DNA from: CAYXLI01 sp964464925
Lineage (GTDB): Bacteria > Acidobacteriota > Terriglobia > Bryobacterales > Bryobacteraceae
Reading direction: 5' to 3'
Assembly: GCA_964464925.1 (NCBI GenBank)
Contig: CAYXLI010000001.1
Span: forward strand, 1 to 64,000
Length of the DNA: 64,000 nucleotides
The position numbers and the translations under genes were made by a program. Below the pieces are notes generated by a model. It had not been told where the DNA came from, searched no databases, and was given only the letters and a program-made list of their open reading frames with translations. Positions 15,367-22,658 of this stretch are shown in pieces (the first letter of the stretch is position 1; every line of letters begins with the position of its first letter).

Positions 15367-17036
15367 TCGTGCAGCGTGGCGTCGAGGAACGCGCGAAGCC
15401 TGTGGCTTCTACTCGGGTGCCTCAGCTTACGCAGCGCCTTCGCCTCAATCTGACGTATGCGCTCGCGTGTTACGGCAAAGTGCTGGCCGACTTCTTCCAG
15501 GGTGTGCTCGCTGCCATCCTGCAGTCCGAATCGCATCTTGATGATCTTCTCTTCGCGAGGGCTCAGGGTCTTCAGGACCTCAGCGGTCTGCTCGCGCAGG
15601 TTCAGGTTGATCACCGCCTCTGACGGAGAGGTCACACGCCGGTCGATGATGAAATCGCCGAGATGCGACTCCTCTTCTTCGCCTACCGGAGTTTCCAGCG
15701 AGATCGGCTCCTGGGCGATGCGCATCACCTTGCGAACCTTTGTGATCGGAAGTTCAAGTCGGCGCGCCAGTTCTTCGCTGGTAGGTTCGCGACCGAGTTC
15801 CTGCTGCATTTGCCGTTGTGCCCGGACCAGTTTGTTGATGGTCTCGATCATATGGACAGGGATTCGAATCGTGCGCGCCTGGTCGGCAATCGCCCGAGTG
15901 ATCGCCTGTCGCACCCACCACGTGGCATACGTCGAAAACTTATAGCCGCGGCGGTAATCGAACTTGTCCACGGCCTTCATCAAGCCGATATTGCCCTCCT
16001 GGATCAAGTCCAGGAATTGCAGGCCGCGGTTCGTGTAACGCTTTGCTATTGAGACCACAAGCCGCAGGTTCGCCTCTATGAGCTGCTTCTTGGCTGTTTC
16101 CGATTCACTCTCGCCCCGCTCTACGATCTGCAAGGTGCGCCGCAGCTCAGTCGAACTCGCCCCGCAGTCTTCCTCGAGCTGCGCCACGCGGTGCGCGGTC
16201 TGTCGCAACTCCTTCTTGAACTCACGGCCTGTTCCATTCGGACTCGTGCCCGATTCCTCGGCCTTCCTCTGAGTTCGTGCGATCTCCGTTTCGAGCAGCC
16301 GGAATTCGTTTACCGCTCCGCGCAGCCGTCCGGAAAGGTGGTGGCGCGCCGAGGAACTGAACGGCAGCCTCTGGATCATGTGCGACACCTTTACGGTGTG
16401 CCGCGCAAGTGAGTACCGGACGCCCCGGTGCTGCTTCGGTTTCATCTGGCGCGAGATAGCCTGCAGCTTTTGGCGAAATTGCTGCGACTTCCTGTACGTT
16501 TTTTCGATTTCGTCAATCGCATTCAGCAACTCGCCCGCTTGCGCGTCCAGTGCTTCATCTGTAATTAACGGATCGGGAAGCAGAATAATATCTCTGGTCT
16601 GCAGATTTCCGTTGCGAATCTCAACAGCCATCTGCATAATCTCGCGGACTATTAACGGTGAGCGGGAAAGCGCTTTGTTGACGCTGCGCTGTCCTCGTTC
16701 TATCCGCTTTGCCAGCTCGATTTCACCTTCGCGCGTAAGCAGCGGAACGGTGCCCATTTCACGCAGGTACATGCGGACGGGATCGTTCGTTTTATCAATG
16801 AAATCTTGCGCAAGCTCAATGTCGGAGAGCTCTTCCGTATCCTCAATCTTCTTATCGGGCTCCTCGAGGATATCGACGCCCGCTGAATCGAAGTCCGCCA
16901 GCAGGTCTTCGAGTTCCGGCCCCGTAGTCATTTCGTCAGGGAGGATCTCGTTGACTTCGTCATAGAGAACATAGCCCTTCTCTTTACCCGAGTCAACTAG
17001 CTGTCTCAGACGACCGAATTTATCGTCGTTAGCCAC
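15363..17036 (-). CDS. rpoD: primary RNA polymerase sigma factor RpoD (sigma-70)
   Basis: A 557-residue primary sigma factor. An N-terminal region 1.1-like segment (DKFGRLRQLVDSGKEKGYVLYDEVNEILP) is followed by region 1.2 (DPVRMYLREMGTVPLLTREGE). After a non-conserved middle comes region 2 (NLRLVVSIAKRYTNRGLQFLD, FSTYATWWVRQAI), region 3 (IRIPVHMIETINKL) and region 4 (FGLQDGSEHTLEEVGQHF, VTRERIRQIEAKALRKLRH). It directs core polymerase to housekeeping promoters. dnaG lies 76 bases upstream on the same strand, giving the dnaG-rpoD order of the classical macromolecular-synthesis cluster, here without rpsU. Confidence 0.96.
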   Translation of the reverse strand: MANDDKFGRLRQLVDSGKEKGYVLYDEVNEILPDEMTTGPELEDLLADFDSAGVDILEEPDKKIEDTEELSDIELAQDFIDKTNDPVRMYLREMGTVPLLTREGEIELAKRIERGQRSVNKALSRSPLIVREIMQMAVEIRNGNLQTRDIILLPDPLITDEALDAQAGELLNAIDEIEKTYRKSQQFRQKLQAISRQMKPKQHRGVRYSLARHTVKVSHMIQRLPFSSSARHHLSGRLRGAVNEFRLLETEIARTQRKAEESGTSPNGTGREFKKELRQTAHRVAQLEEDCGASSTELRRTLQIVERGESESETAKKQLIEANLRLVVSIAKRYTNRGLQFLDLIQEGNIGLMKAVDKFDYRRGYKFSTYATWWVRQAITRAIADQARTIRIPVHMIETINKLVRAQRQMQQELGREPTSEELARRLELPITKVRKVMRIAQEPISLETPVGEEEESHLGDFIIDRRVTSPSEAVINLNLREQTAEVLKTLSPREEKIIKMRFGLQDGSEHTLEEVGQHFAVTRERIRQIEAKALRKLRHPSRSHRLRAFLDATLHD

Positions 17037-17112
17037 AAAGACCCCACATCTGAATTTCTGCTCCGTCGGGTTCGCTACCGGTTCACACTAGTGTACACCA
17101 ACAGAGCCCCTG

Positions 17113-18849
17113 TCAAACTGCGCCTCTCTGGAGAGAATTAATCTGCTCCATGAGTCGAAAAGCCGCTTCTACATTTCCGGATCGTTCCGCTTCCTTCAAT
17201 TGACTGCGAAGCGTTGCGATCCGCGCCTGCTTGTGTTCCGACTCCAGCACTGCAACGTAGGCTCGAGCCTGCTCCGGCGTAAAGCTCTCTCCAGTACTAT
17301 CGGCAAAAAACGCTTCGTTCATCAGATGCGTTTCGCGTTCCTCCAGCCGGCCTTCCAAATCGTGGTACGTGAAGTTGGGCTGCGCTTCGTGCATATGGAA
17401 AATCTTTTTGAGGATGCCGGCCGTCGCGAACTCCCGCGTCTCCAGGGCAACCTGTAAGTGCGGCATGAGTATCTCTCGCACATCGGCGTTCATCAGCAGG
17501 GAACGGAGCAGGATTCGCTCGTTTCGCGGTACCGCTGTTTGCTTCGGCTTCGCAGCTGCCGGTTTGCGATCTACGGCAGCCTTACGGAATTCATCCAGAA
17601 CAAGTCCCCGGTCGATCCCGAGATATGCGGCCACCTCGTTCGCCACCGTCGCGCGCTCCAGGCGGTCGGAGATCTTCCGGATCGATGGCAGCAGGAAGTC
17701 CATACCCTGCATCTTGCCCTCAGATGTGTTCATGTCGAACTTCTTCCGCGCGCGATCCGCAAGCCAGATGAAGTATCCCGGCGCACGCGCCAGCCTGCTC
17801 GCATAAATATCGGCTCCATTGACCTTGATGTACTCATCCGGATCCAGGTCCTGATCCAGCTCCAGGATGTGGACCTTCATCCCTTCATCCAGGAGCAACT
17901 GCACGGAGCGCTCCGCGGCGGTGGCTCCCGCGTTATCCGGATCGAAGTTCACCACGATATTCTCCGCGTGGCGCTTCATCGCTTTGACCTGAGCCGAGGT
18001 GAGGGCCGTCCCGCAACTGGCGACCACATTGTGAATGCCCGCCACATAGACGCCGATCACATCCATGTAGCCTTCCACCAGAATCGATTGTTCGCTCTTG
18101 CGAATCGGCTTCTTCGCCCGATGAAGGTTATATAGGACGAAGCTCTTCTTGTACACTGCGGTTTCCGGTGAGTTCAAATACTTCGGCTCGTCGCCTTCAT
18201 AAAGGGCACGTCCGCCGAAGCCGATCACCTTGCCGAACTCGTCGTGTATCGGAAACATCAGCCGCCCCCGGAAACGATCGAAAAATCCGGATCCGTCCTG
18301 GCGTTTGTTCACCAGGCCGGAGGCTTCGAGTTGTTCCGGCGAGAACTGTTTCGCGAATAGCTGCGCAAGCTGCTGTCCCGACCGGTCGGAAACACCCAGC
18401 GCGAACTCCTCCGCTGCGGACTGCGTCAGCCCTCTCTTACCCAGATACGATCGTGCGTCTGACCCCGTTTGTGAAAACAAGTTCTTTCGAAATGTTTCCG
18501 CTGCGATTTCGTTCATCGCCATCAGAGCATCGCGCGCGCGCGTCTCACTAGAGGTGTACTCGCTCCTGTTCGGCAGAGGCACGCCGTTGCGCTCCGCCAG
18601 GAGTTTCATCGCCTCCAGAAACGTGAGGCCCTCGATGTTTTCGATGAACGTGAAGACGTCGCCCTTGGCGTCGCACCCGAAGCACTTATAAAACCCCGCT
18701 TCCCCGTTCACGTTGAAGCTGGGAGTCTTCTCTGTGTGGAAGGGGCAAAGACCCAGGTACCGGTTGCCCATCTTCTTTAAGCGCACGCCGTACTCGCTGA
18801 TCGTCTTGACGATATCCACCTGAGTTTTGAGTTGGCGGGCAAAATCCAT
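17113..18849 (-). CDS. dnaG: DNA primase
   Basis: A 578-residue primase. The N-terminal zinc-binding domain (YLGLCPFHTEKTPSF and FYKCFGCDAKGDVFTF) supplies the Cys-His-Cys-Cys set. The central part has the catalytic core (FPIHDEFGKVIGFGGRAL) and the Toprim motifs (ILVEGYMDVI, NVVASCGTALTSAQ, IVVNFDPDNAGATAA). A helical C-terminal region for helicase contact follows. It makes RNA primers at replication forks. It is co-oriented with rpoD downstream. Its upstream region holds one copy of a 35-bp dispersed repeat and faces the divergent rpmI promoter. Confidence 0.95.
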   Translation of the reverse strand: MDFARQLKTQVDIVKTISEYGVRLKKMGNRYLGLCPFHTEKTPSFNVNGEAGFYKCFGCDAKGDVFTFIENIEGLTFLEAMKLLAERNGVPLPNRSEYTSSETRARDALMAMNEIAAETFRKNLFSQTGSDARSYLGKRGLTQSAAEEFALGVSDRSGQQLAQLFAKQFSPEQLEASGLVNKRQDGSGFFDRFRGRLMFPIHDEFGKVIGFGGRALYEGDEPKYLNSPETAVYKKSFVLYNLHRAKKPIRKSEQSILVEGYMDVIGVYVAGIHNVVASCGTALTSAQVKAMKRHAENIVVNFDPDNAGATAAERSVQLLLDEGMKVHILELDQDLDPDEYIKVNGADIYASRLARAPGYFIWLADRARKKFDMNTSEGKMQGMDFLLPSIRKISDRLERATVANEVAAYLGIDRGLVLDEFRKAAVDRKPAAAKPKQTAVPRNERILLRSLLMNADVREILMPHLQVALETREFATAGILKKIFHMHEAQPNFTYHDLEGRLEERETHLMNEAFFADSTGESFTPEQARAYVAVLESEHKQARIATLRSQLKEAERSGNVEAAFRLMEQINSLQRGAV

Positions 18850-18887
18850 GGGCTACCAGAATCGCCCCTCATTATCGCAAATAGCAA

Positions 18888-18922
18888 ATGGGGTCAGACC
18901 CCAATGGTTAGCTTACAGTTTT
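18888..18922. repeat. 35-bp dispersed palindrome-containing repeat, copy 1
   Basis: The unit starts ATGGGGTCAGACCCC, whose GGGGTC/GACCCC arms form a palindrome, and continues GGTTAGCTTACAGTTTT. It matches copy 2 at 41974-42008 in 33 of 35 bases. It lies between the divergent dnaG and rpmI genes, just upstream of the rpmI -10 box. The layout fits a REP-like extragenic element. No transposase gene is nearby. Confidence 0.75.
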
Positions 18923-18948
18923 TCTCGCCGGGCAGAAGCCGTAACGTG

Positions 18949-18957
18949 TGGTATACT
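18949..18957 (+). promoter_or_regulatory. extended -10 promoter for rpmI-rplT
   Basis: TGGTATACT carries a TGn extension and a -10 box (TATACT at 18952-18957), 33 bases before the rpmI ATG. No good -35 box is seen, as is usual for extended -10 promoters. It is the only strong candidate in the divergent region. Confidence 0.5.
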
Positions 18958-18990
18958 CGGTAAGTCGTAGTAAAACCCCCTGGGAAATTT

Positions 18991-19185
18991 ATGCCTAAGC
19001 TCAAGACACACAAGGGTGCGTCTAAACGGTTCAAGAAGACTGGAACGGGTAAGGTTGTCCGCAATCACGCGTTTGCCCGCCACATTCTGACCAGCAAGAC
19101 CCGCTCGCGGAAAAGAAAGCTCGGCCAGAGCGTCGTTGCAGATGATGCGGATCAGGCTAAGCTGAAGACAATGATTCCTTATTAG
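18991..19185 (+). CDS. rpmI: 50S ribosomal protein L35
   Basis: A 64-residue, Lys/Arg-rich protein with the L35 signature MPKLKTHKGASKRFKKTGTG at the N-terminus and a conserved basic middle (HAFARHILTSKTRSRKRKLG). It is a component of the large ribosomal subunit. It is followed by rplT, the near-universal partner. The usual upstream gene infC is absent here: the gene instead follows dnaG in divergent orientation, so the operon starts with rpmI. Confidence 0.95.
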   Translation: MPKLKTHKGASKRFKKTGTGKVVRNHAFARHILTSKTRSRKRKLGQSVVADDADQAKLKTMIPY

Positions 19186-19220
19186 GTTGGCTTCGTTTCG
19201 TAAGACCAGCCTTCCGGAGT

Positions 19221-19253
19221 GCGAACGGTGCGCGGGGCACGTGCCCGTTTCGC
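19221..19253 (+). promoter_or_regulatory. hairpin between rpmI and rplT (candidate L20 leader)
   Basis: GCGAACGG at 19221-19228 pairs with CCGTTTCGC at 19245-19253 with one bulged T, and an inner GTGC/GCAC pair extends the stem. It lies 33 bases before the rplT GTG start and its AAGGAGAT ribosome-binding site. L20 represses its own operon in other bacteria through RNA structures near this junction, so a leader role is plausible. A weak terminator is the alternative. Confidence 0.4.
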
Positions 19254-19285
19254 CTCAACTTATTTATTAATCAAGGAGATAAAAC

Positions 19286-19651
19286 GTGCCAAGAGTCAAA
19301 CGCGGTACTAAGCGTAGAAATAGCCGGCGCAAAACACTAACCCTCGCGTCCGGTTTCTTCCTCACCAAGAGTAAACTGTATCGTGCAGCACAGGAAGCGG
19401 TCGAAAAGTCCCTTCGGTACGGCTATGTCGGTCGTAAGCTGAAGAAGCGGAGCTACCGCGAGCTGTGGATCATCCGCATCAACGCGGCCTGCAAGGCGTC
19501 AGGTATCTCGTACAGCAAGTTCATGAACGGCTTGAAGAAGTCCGGCATCGGGCTGAATCGTAAGGTGCTCGCGGACATCGCCCTGAACGACGAAGCCGGT
19601 TTCGCCGCCCTCGTTCAAAAGGCAAAGACCGCAGTAGCGCAGGTCCAATAA
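19286..19651 (+). CDS. rplT: 50S ribosomal protein L20
   Basis: A 121-residue protein with the full L20 pattern: MPRVKRGTKRRNSRRKTLTLASGFF, KRSYRELWIIRINAACKASGISYSKFMNGLKK and IALNDEAGFAALVQ. It is a basic early-assembly 23S rRNA-binding protein and an autoregulator in several species. The start is GTG, preceded at good spacing by AAGGAGAT. It is followed after 21 bases by a coiled-coil gene and then zapA, so translation and cell-division genes are probably co-transcribed. Confidence 0.95.
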   Translation: MPRVKRGTKRRNSRRKTLTLASGFFLTKSKLYRAAQEAVEKSLRYGYVGRKLKKRSYRELWIIRINAACKASGISYSKFMNGLKKSGIGLNRKVLADIALNDEAGFAALVQKAKTAVAQVQ

Positions 19652-19672
19652 TCAGTCGTTTTCGAGAAGGAC

Positions 19673-19939
19673 ATGGCAACACCCTCAGTACAAGCAGATA
19701 ACGACACTCTGGCCAGTCTGGAAGAGCGCGTCATTCGCGCGGTGCAGTTGGTCAATCAGCTCCGCCAGGAGAAAGAAGCGGCTGTCGCCGAAAAGGACGC
19801 GGCCGTTAAATCCCTCGCCGAGCTACAGGAGCAGAATACTCAGCTCAGCGAAGAGCTGGAGGCGGTGAAGTCCGAGCGCAAGCAGGTTCGCACCCGCATC
19901 GAAAAGCTTCTGGGGCAGATGGATCTGCTGGCAAGCTAA
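19673..19939 (+). CDS. small coiled-coil protein upstream of zapA
   Basis: An 88-residue protein made almost wholly of one coiled coil from about residue 12 to the end (LEERVIRAVQLVNQLRQEKEA, then repeated heptads rich in Glu, Lys and Leu), with no membrane segment. By size and position it may be a ZapB-like or similar division cofactor that acts with ZapA, whose gene starts 11 bases downstream. That is inference from context. Coiled coils give little family signal. Its place between rplT and zapA supports a real gene. Confidence 0.75.
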   Translation: MATPSVQADNDTLASLEERVIRAVQLVNQLRQEKEAAVAEKDAAVKSLAELQEQNTQLSEELEAVKSERKQVRTRIEKLLGQMDLLAS

Positions 19940-19950
19940 AGGGGGCTTCC

Positions 19951-20253
19951 ATGTCCTCGGCTACGCCGGATAAGAAAGCGGTCCGTCTCAACATCTTTAA
20001 TCAGGTGTATTCACTCCTGGTTACCGGCGACCCGTCCGAGATGGAGCGCGCGGCTGACGAAGTCGATCAGTTGATGAACACCATCGCCAAGGCCGGAAAT
20101 GTCGATTCCACTCGTATCGCGGTCCTCGCCTGTCTTCACCTGCAGGACCGCGTTCATACACTGGAACGGGAGCTGGAATCGATTAAGGGACACGTCGAGG
20201 ATGTCCAAGCCAAAACTCGTCTGCTTTCCGAGTTGCTCGAAACGATCGAGTAA
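19951..20253 (+). CDS. zapA: cell division protein ZapA
   Basis: A 100-residue protein. The globular N-terminal half (VRLNIFNQVYSLLVTGDPSEMERAADEVDQLMNTI) is the ZapA head, which resembles the tail of peptide-length FtsZ-associated proteins. VDSTRIAVLACLHLQDRVHTLERELESIKGHVEDVQ forms the dimerisation coiled coil. ZapA tetramers bundle FtsZ filaments at the division ring. The GGGGGC-type purine stretch before the ATG gives an acceptable ribosome-binding site. In many bacteria the region just after zapA encodes 6S RNA, and here too it holds a structured non-coding region. Confidence 0.88.
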   Translation: MSSATPDKKAVRLNIFNQVYSLLVTGDPSEMERAADEVDQLMNTIAKAGNVDSTRIAVLACLHLQDRVHTLERELESIKGHVEDVQAKTRLLSELLETIE

Positions 20254-20355
20254 CGTACGTTAAGGCTGTTGCTTTTACAACACCCTCCTCCCTACTAAGC
20301 AATTTCTGCTTAGCCGTCGCTCCGCTTTTCCCCCTAATTCTCTTGATTTGCAGCT

Positions 20356-20375
20356 ACAAAGATCCCCATCTTTGT
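20356..20375 (+). terminator. candidate hairpin terminator after zapA
   Basis: ACAAAGAT and ATCTTTGT form a perfect 8-bp stem around a CCCC loop, followed by TTGG. It is 100 bases after the zapA stop and just before the structured region. The tail is short, so termination may be partial. A second small hairpin, CTAAGCA/TGCTTAG, lies at 20298-20316. Confidence 0.4.
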
Positions 20376-20377
20376 TT

Positions 20378-20559
20378 GGCCGGAAAAGTGCTAGGTAATA
20401 CTCGCGGGTCGGTCGCCCGTACGGTCAGCCCGGTGGCAACGCCGGGGTTGTCTGTGAGTAAAGTACACGTTTCGCTTTGACTAAGCCGGCAGGAATAAGA
20501 CCGGCGAGTGCAGTGAATTCTGGCTGTGAAAAAGCGGCTTTTCTGCCGGTCCACCGGCA
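20378..20559 (+). ncRNA. structured RNA candidate downstream of zapA (6S-like or leader)
   Basis: This is a gene-free stretch with several consistent helices. Bases 20378-20388 (GGCCGGAAAAG) pair with 20538-20542 plus 20546-20551, with a 3-base bulge, and close the element. ACTCGC at 20400-20405 pairs with GTGAGT at 20454-20459. Inside, CGGG/CCCG and a stem at 20429-20446 with a GCAA tetraloop form two hairpins. GCCGG/CCGGC at 20485-20505 forms another. A 3' hairpin, TGCCGG/CCGGCA at 20544-20559, competes with the closing stem just before the ribosome-binding site of the next gene. Location after zapA and size of about 170 nt fit 6S RNA. The competing hairpin fits a riboswitch-like leader. 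No known consensus is convincingly matched. Confidence 0.4.
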
Positions 20560-20584
20560 AGGTACTGGTCGAAGGAGAGGATCA

Positions 20585-20800
20585 ATGCTGAAAGCGCTAT
20601 CTGGTCTGTACGCGGATGCCGGCAGGATTTGGTGCAAGTTCATGCATCCGGATCCAATGTGGCCCGTGAAGGGGAAGTACATCTGCCCCACCTGCCAACG
20701 CACCTATCCCGTTCCATGGGAGACAGACGAAGTCGCGCCTGCTGCAAGACCGGAATTGCTGCCTATTCGCACTTCCGCAAGCGATCACGTTGCGGCCTAA
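20585..20800 (+). CDS. small protein with CPTC zinc-knuckle-like motif
   Basis: A 71-residue protein beginning MLKALSGLYADAGRIWCKF. Its core is PMWPVKGKYICPTCQRTYPVPWE, with a CxxC pair that could bind zinc together with Cys17 or with a partner protein. The tail is Ala/Pro-rich and probably disordered. A GGAGAGG ribosome-binding site lies 6-12 bases before the ATG. It follows directly the structured RNA region, so it may be controlled by it. I do not recognise a named family. It converges with miaB, overlapping its last four bases. Confidence 0.6.
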   Translation: MLKALSGLYADAGRIWCKFMHPDPMWPVKGKYICPTCQRTYPVPWETDEVAPAARPELLPIRTSASDHVAA

Positions 20801-22098
20801 GCCGCTTCGCCCACTAACGCATTCGGTCCGGCGCGTGTGACACGTACCTGAACATACTTGCCGATCAGGTCGGGGCGCCTCGCGCTGAAATTCAGAGTCT
20901 TATGTTGGCTGGTTTTCCCGGCCCATTGGTCGAGTGCGGGGTGGAAGCCTTCAACGTGAACTTCTTCCACGTTGCCGACGTAATCCGCGTTACGCCGGAT
21001 CTGAATGGACCTCTGCTTCTCCTGCACCACCAGAAGGCGCCGGGACTTCTCTTCCTCGGAAATCTGGTCGGGAAGGGCTAGAGCGCCGGTGTTCGGTCTC
21101 TGTGAATATTTGAAGCTAAATATGGCATCGTATTCCACCTCTTCCAAAAGCCGTAGAGTCTGCTGAAAATCTTCTTCCGTCTCTCCTGGAAATCCAACGA
21201 TGATATCCGTCGTGATCGCGATGGGCCGCCGGGATCTTTTGATCCATTCGATGCGGCGCATGTACTCGTCGCGTGTATACAAACGCTCCATTGCGTTTAA
21301 CACCTTGCTGGAGCCGGATTGCACCGGCAGGTGTACATGGTTGCAGAGCACCGGGTTCTCTTCAATGGCCTCGATGATCTCTTTGACGAAGTCCCTCGGG
21401 TGAGAAGTGGTGAAACGTACCCGCCTAACGCCGTCTACCCGCCCCATCGCCCGTAGCAGTTTGGCGAAATCCAACCCTGCCGCCGAGGGATCGACATAAC
21501 TATTCACATTTTGACCGAGCAGTTGGATTTCGGTGTAACCCCTTTCCGCAAGCTGGCGTGCCTCGGTGAGAACGCTCTCAGAGGTGCGGCTGCGCTCAGG
21601 CCCGCGTGTAAACGGAACCACGCAGTAGGCGCACGCTTTGTCACATCCCTCGATGATGGTGATGTACGCCCGGTGCGGGTTGTCGCGGCGCGTGATCGGA
21701 GTTTCAAACGTTTCGTCCGTATCCAGGCTCAGCCCAGTAACACGACGGCCGCCTCCCTCGATCTGCACCAGAAGTTCGGGTAATTTGTTGTAGCTCGCCG
21801 AACCACAAACCAGGCTCACGTGAGGGGCGCGTTCAAAGATCTTCTCACCCTCCTGCTGAGCCACACACCCAAGCACGCCAATAGTCTGCTTTCGCGGGTT
21901 ACGCTTGAATTGCTGCAACCTGTGGAACACCTTCTGCTCGGCTTTGTCACGGATGCTGCACGTGTTGTAGAGCACCAGATCGGCGGCCTCAGGCGTTTCC
22001 ACCTGCTGATAGCCGCGATCCACCAACGTTCCGATCACTTTTTCGGAATCGTGGGCGTTCATCTGGCAGCCGAACGTCTCGATGTAAAAGCTTTTCAT
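20797..22098 (-). CDS. miaB: tRNA-2-methylthio-N6-dimethylallyladenosine synthase MiaB
   Basis: A 433-residue methylthiotransferase from the chosen ATG (MKSFYIETFGCQMN). An N-terminal domain holds one iron-sulfur cluster (Cys in ETFGCQMN, LYNTCSIRD, VLGCVAQ). The radical-SAM domain has the CxxxCxxC cluster in IEGCDKACAYCVVPF. A C-terminal TRAM domain follows. It methylthiolates adenosine 37 in tRNAs reading UNN codons. A longer frame begins at 22155 but its first 19 residues lack homology-like features, and the internal start has the canonical MiaB N-terminus. The gene is divergent from the DinB protein. Confidence 0.94.
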   Translation of the reverse strand: MKSFYIETFGCQMNAHDSEKVIGTLVDRGYQQVETPEAADLVLYNTCSIRDKAEQKVFHRLQQFKRNPRKQTIGVLGCVAQQEGEKIFERAPHVSLVCGSASYNKLPELLVQIEGGGRRVTGLSLDTDETFETPITRRDNPHRAYITIIEGCDKACAYCVVPFTRGPERSRTSESVLTEARQLAERGYTEIQLLGQNVNSYVDPSAAGLDFAKLLRAMGRVDGVRRVRFTTSHPRDFVKEIIEAIEENPVLCNHVHLPVQSGSSKVLNAMERLYTRDEYMRRIEWIKRSRRPIAITTDIIVGFPGETEEDFQQTLRLLEEVEYDAIFSFKYSQRPNTGALALPDQISEEEKSRRLLVVQEKQRSIQIRRNADYVGNVEEVHVEGFHPALDQWAGKTSQHKTLNFSARRPDLIGKYVQVRVTRAGPNALVGEAA

Positions 22099-22138
22099 GG
22101 CGGGGACTTTCTCCATTGTAATGCGGTACAAATGAACC

Positions 22139-22651
22139 ATGCGCATCACAGCCACCGGGGCGCTCTGGCTAGCCCTGTCTTTCTCAGCCTTCGGCCAGAA
22201 CTATAAGGCAGATTTCCTGCGTGAAATCGACGGCCTCGAGAAGAAGTTCGTCAGCTTGGCCGAGGCAACTCCGGCCGATAAGTTTGCTTGGAGGCCCGGA
22301 GCAGGCGTACGCTCAACCAGCGAAGTATTCATGCATGTGGCCGGGGCGAATTACATGCTACCGGGAATCATGGGAGTGAAACCACCGGAAGGCATTTCCC
22401 GGGACATGGAGAAGAAGGTGACGGATAAGGCAGCGGTGGTGGAGCAGCTGAAGAAGTCGTTCGCTCATATCAGGCAGGCTGCGTCAGGCGTCGCGGAAGC
22501 CGATCTCTCCAAGACACTCAAGGTGTTCGGTCGTGATATGTCTGAAGGAAGCTTTCTGAGCTTCATGGCGAACCATCTGCACGAACATCTTGGGCAGTCG
22601 ATCGCCTATGCCCGAGTGAACAGTGTGAAGCCGCCATGGTCGGCCGAATAG
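22139..22651 (+). CDS. exported DinB-family protein
   Basis: A 170-residue protein. An N-terminal signal (ITATGALWLALSFSAFGQ) is followed by a DinB-like four-helix fold (FLREIDGLEKKFVSLAEATPADKFAWRP, TSEVFMHVAGANYML, MANHLHEHLGQSIAYARVN). Histidines in HVAGAN and NHLHEHLGQ match the metal-binding His triad of the family. DinB-like proteins include thiol-linked transferases and many uncharacterised proteins. The signal peptide suggests a periplasmic or envelope location. It lies seven bases before hemQ. Confidence 0.8.
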   Translation: MRITATGALWLALSFSAFGQNYKADFLREIDGLEKKFVSLAEATPADKFAWRPGAGVRSTSEVFMHVAGANYMLPGIMGVKPPEGISRDMEKKVTDKAAVVEQLKKSFAHIRQAASGVAEADLSKTLKVFGRDMSEGSFLSFMANHLHEHLGQSIAYARVNSVKPPWSAE

Positions 22652-22658
22652 GAGAGAA

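Noticed and set aside
20378..20559. Cobalamin riboswitch reading, from CGGTGGCAACGCCGG and a GCCGGCAGGAATAAGACCGGC block
   Set aside because: The conserved core GGGAA and CCCGCAACTG pieces and a true B12 box are missing. The partial similarity looks accidental.
20477..20800. A longer 107-residue version of the small Cys protein
   Set aside because: Its extra 36 residues fall inside the structured region, and the ATG at 20585 has its own good ribosome-binding site.
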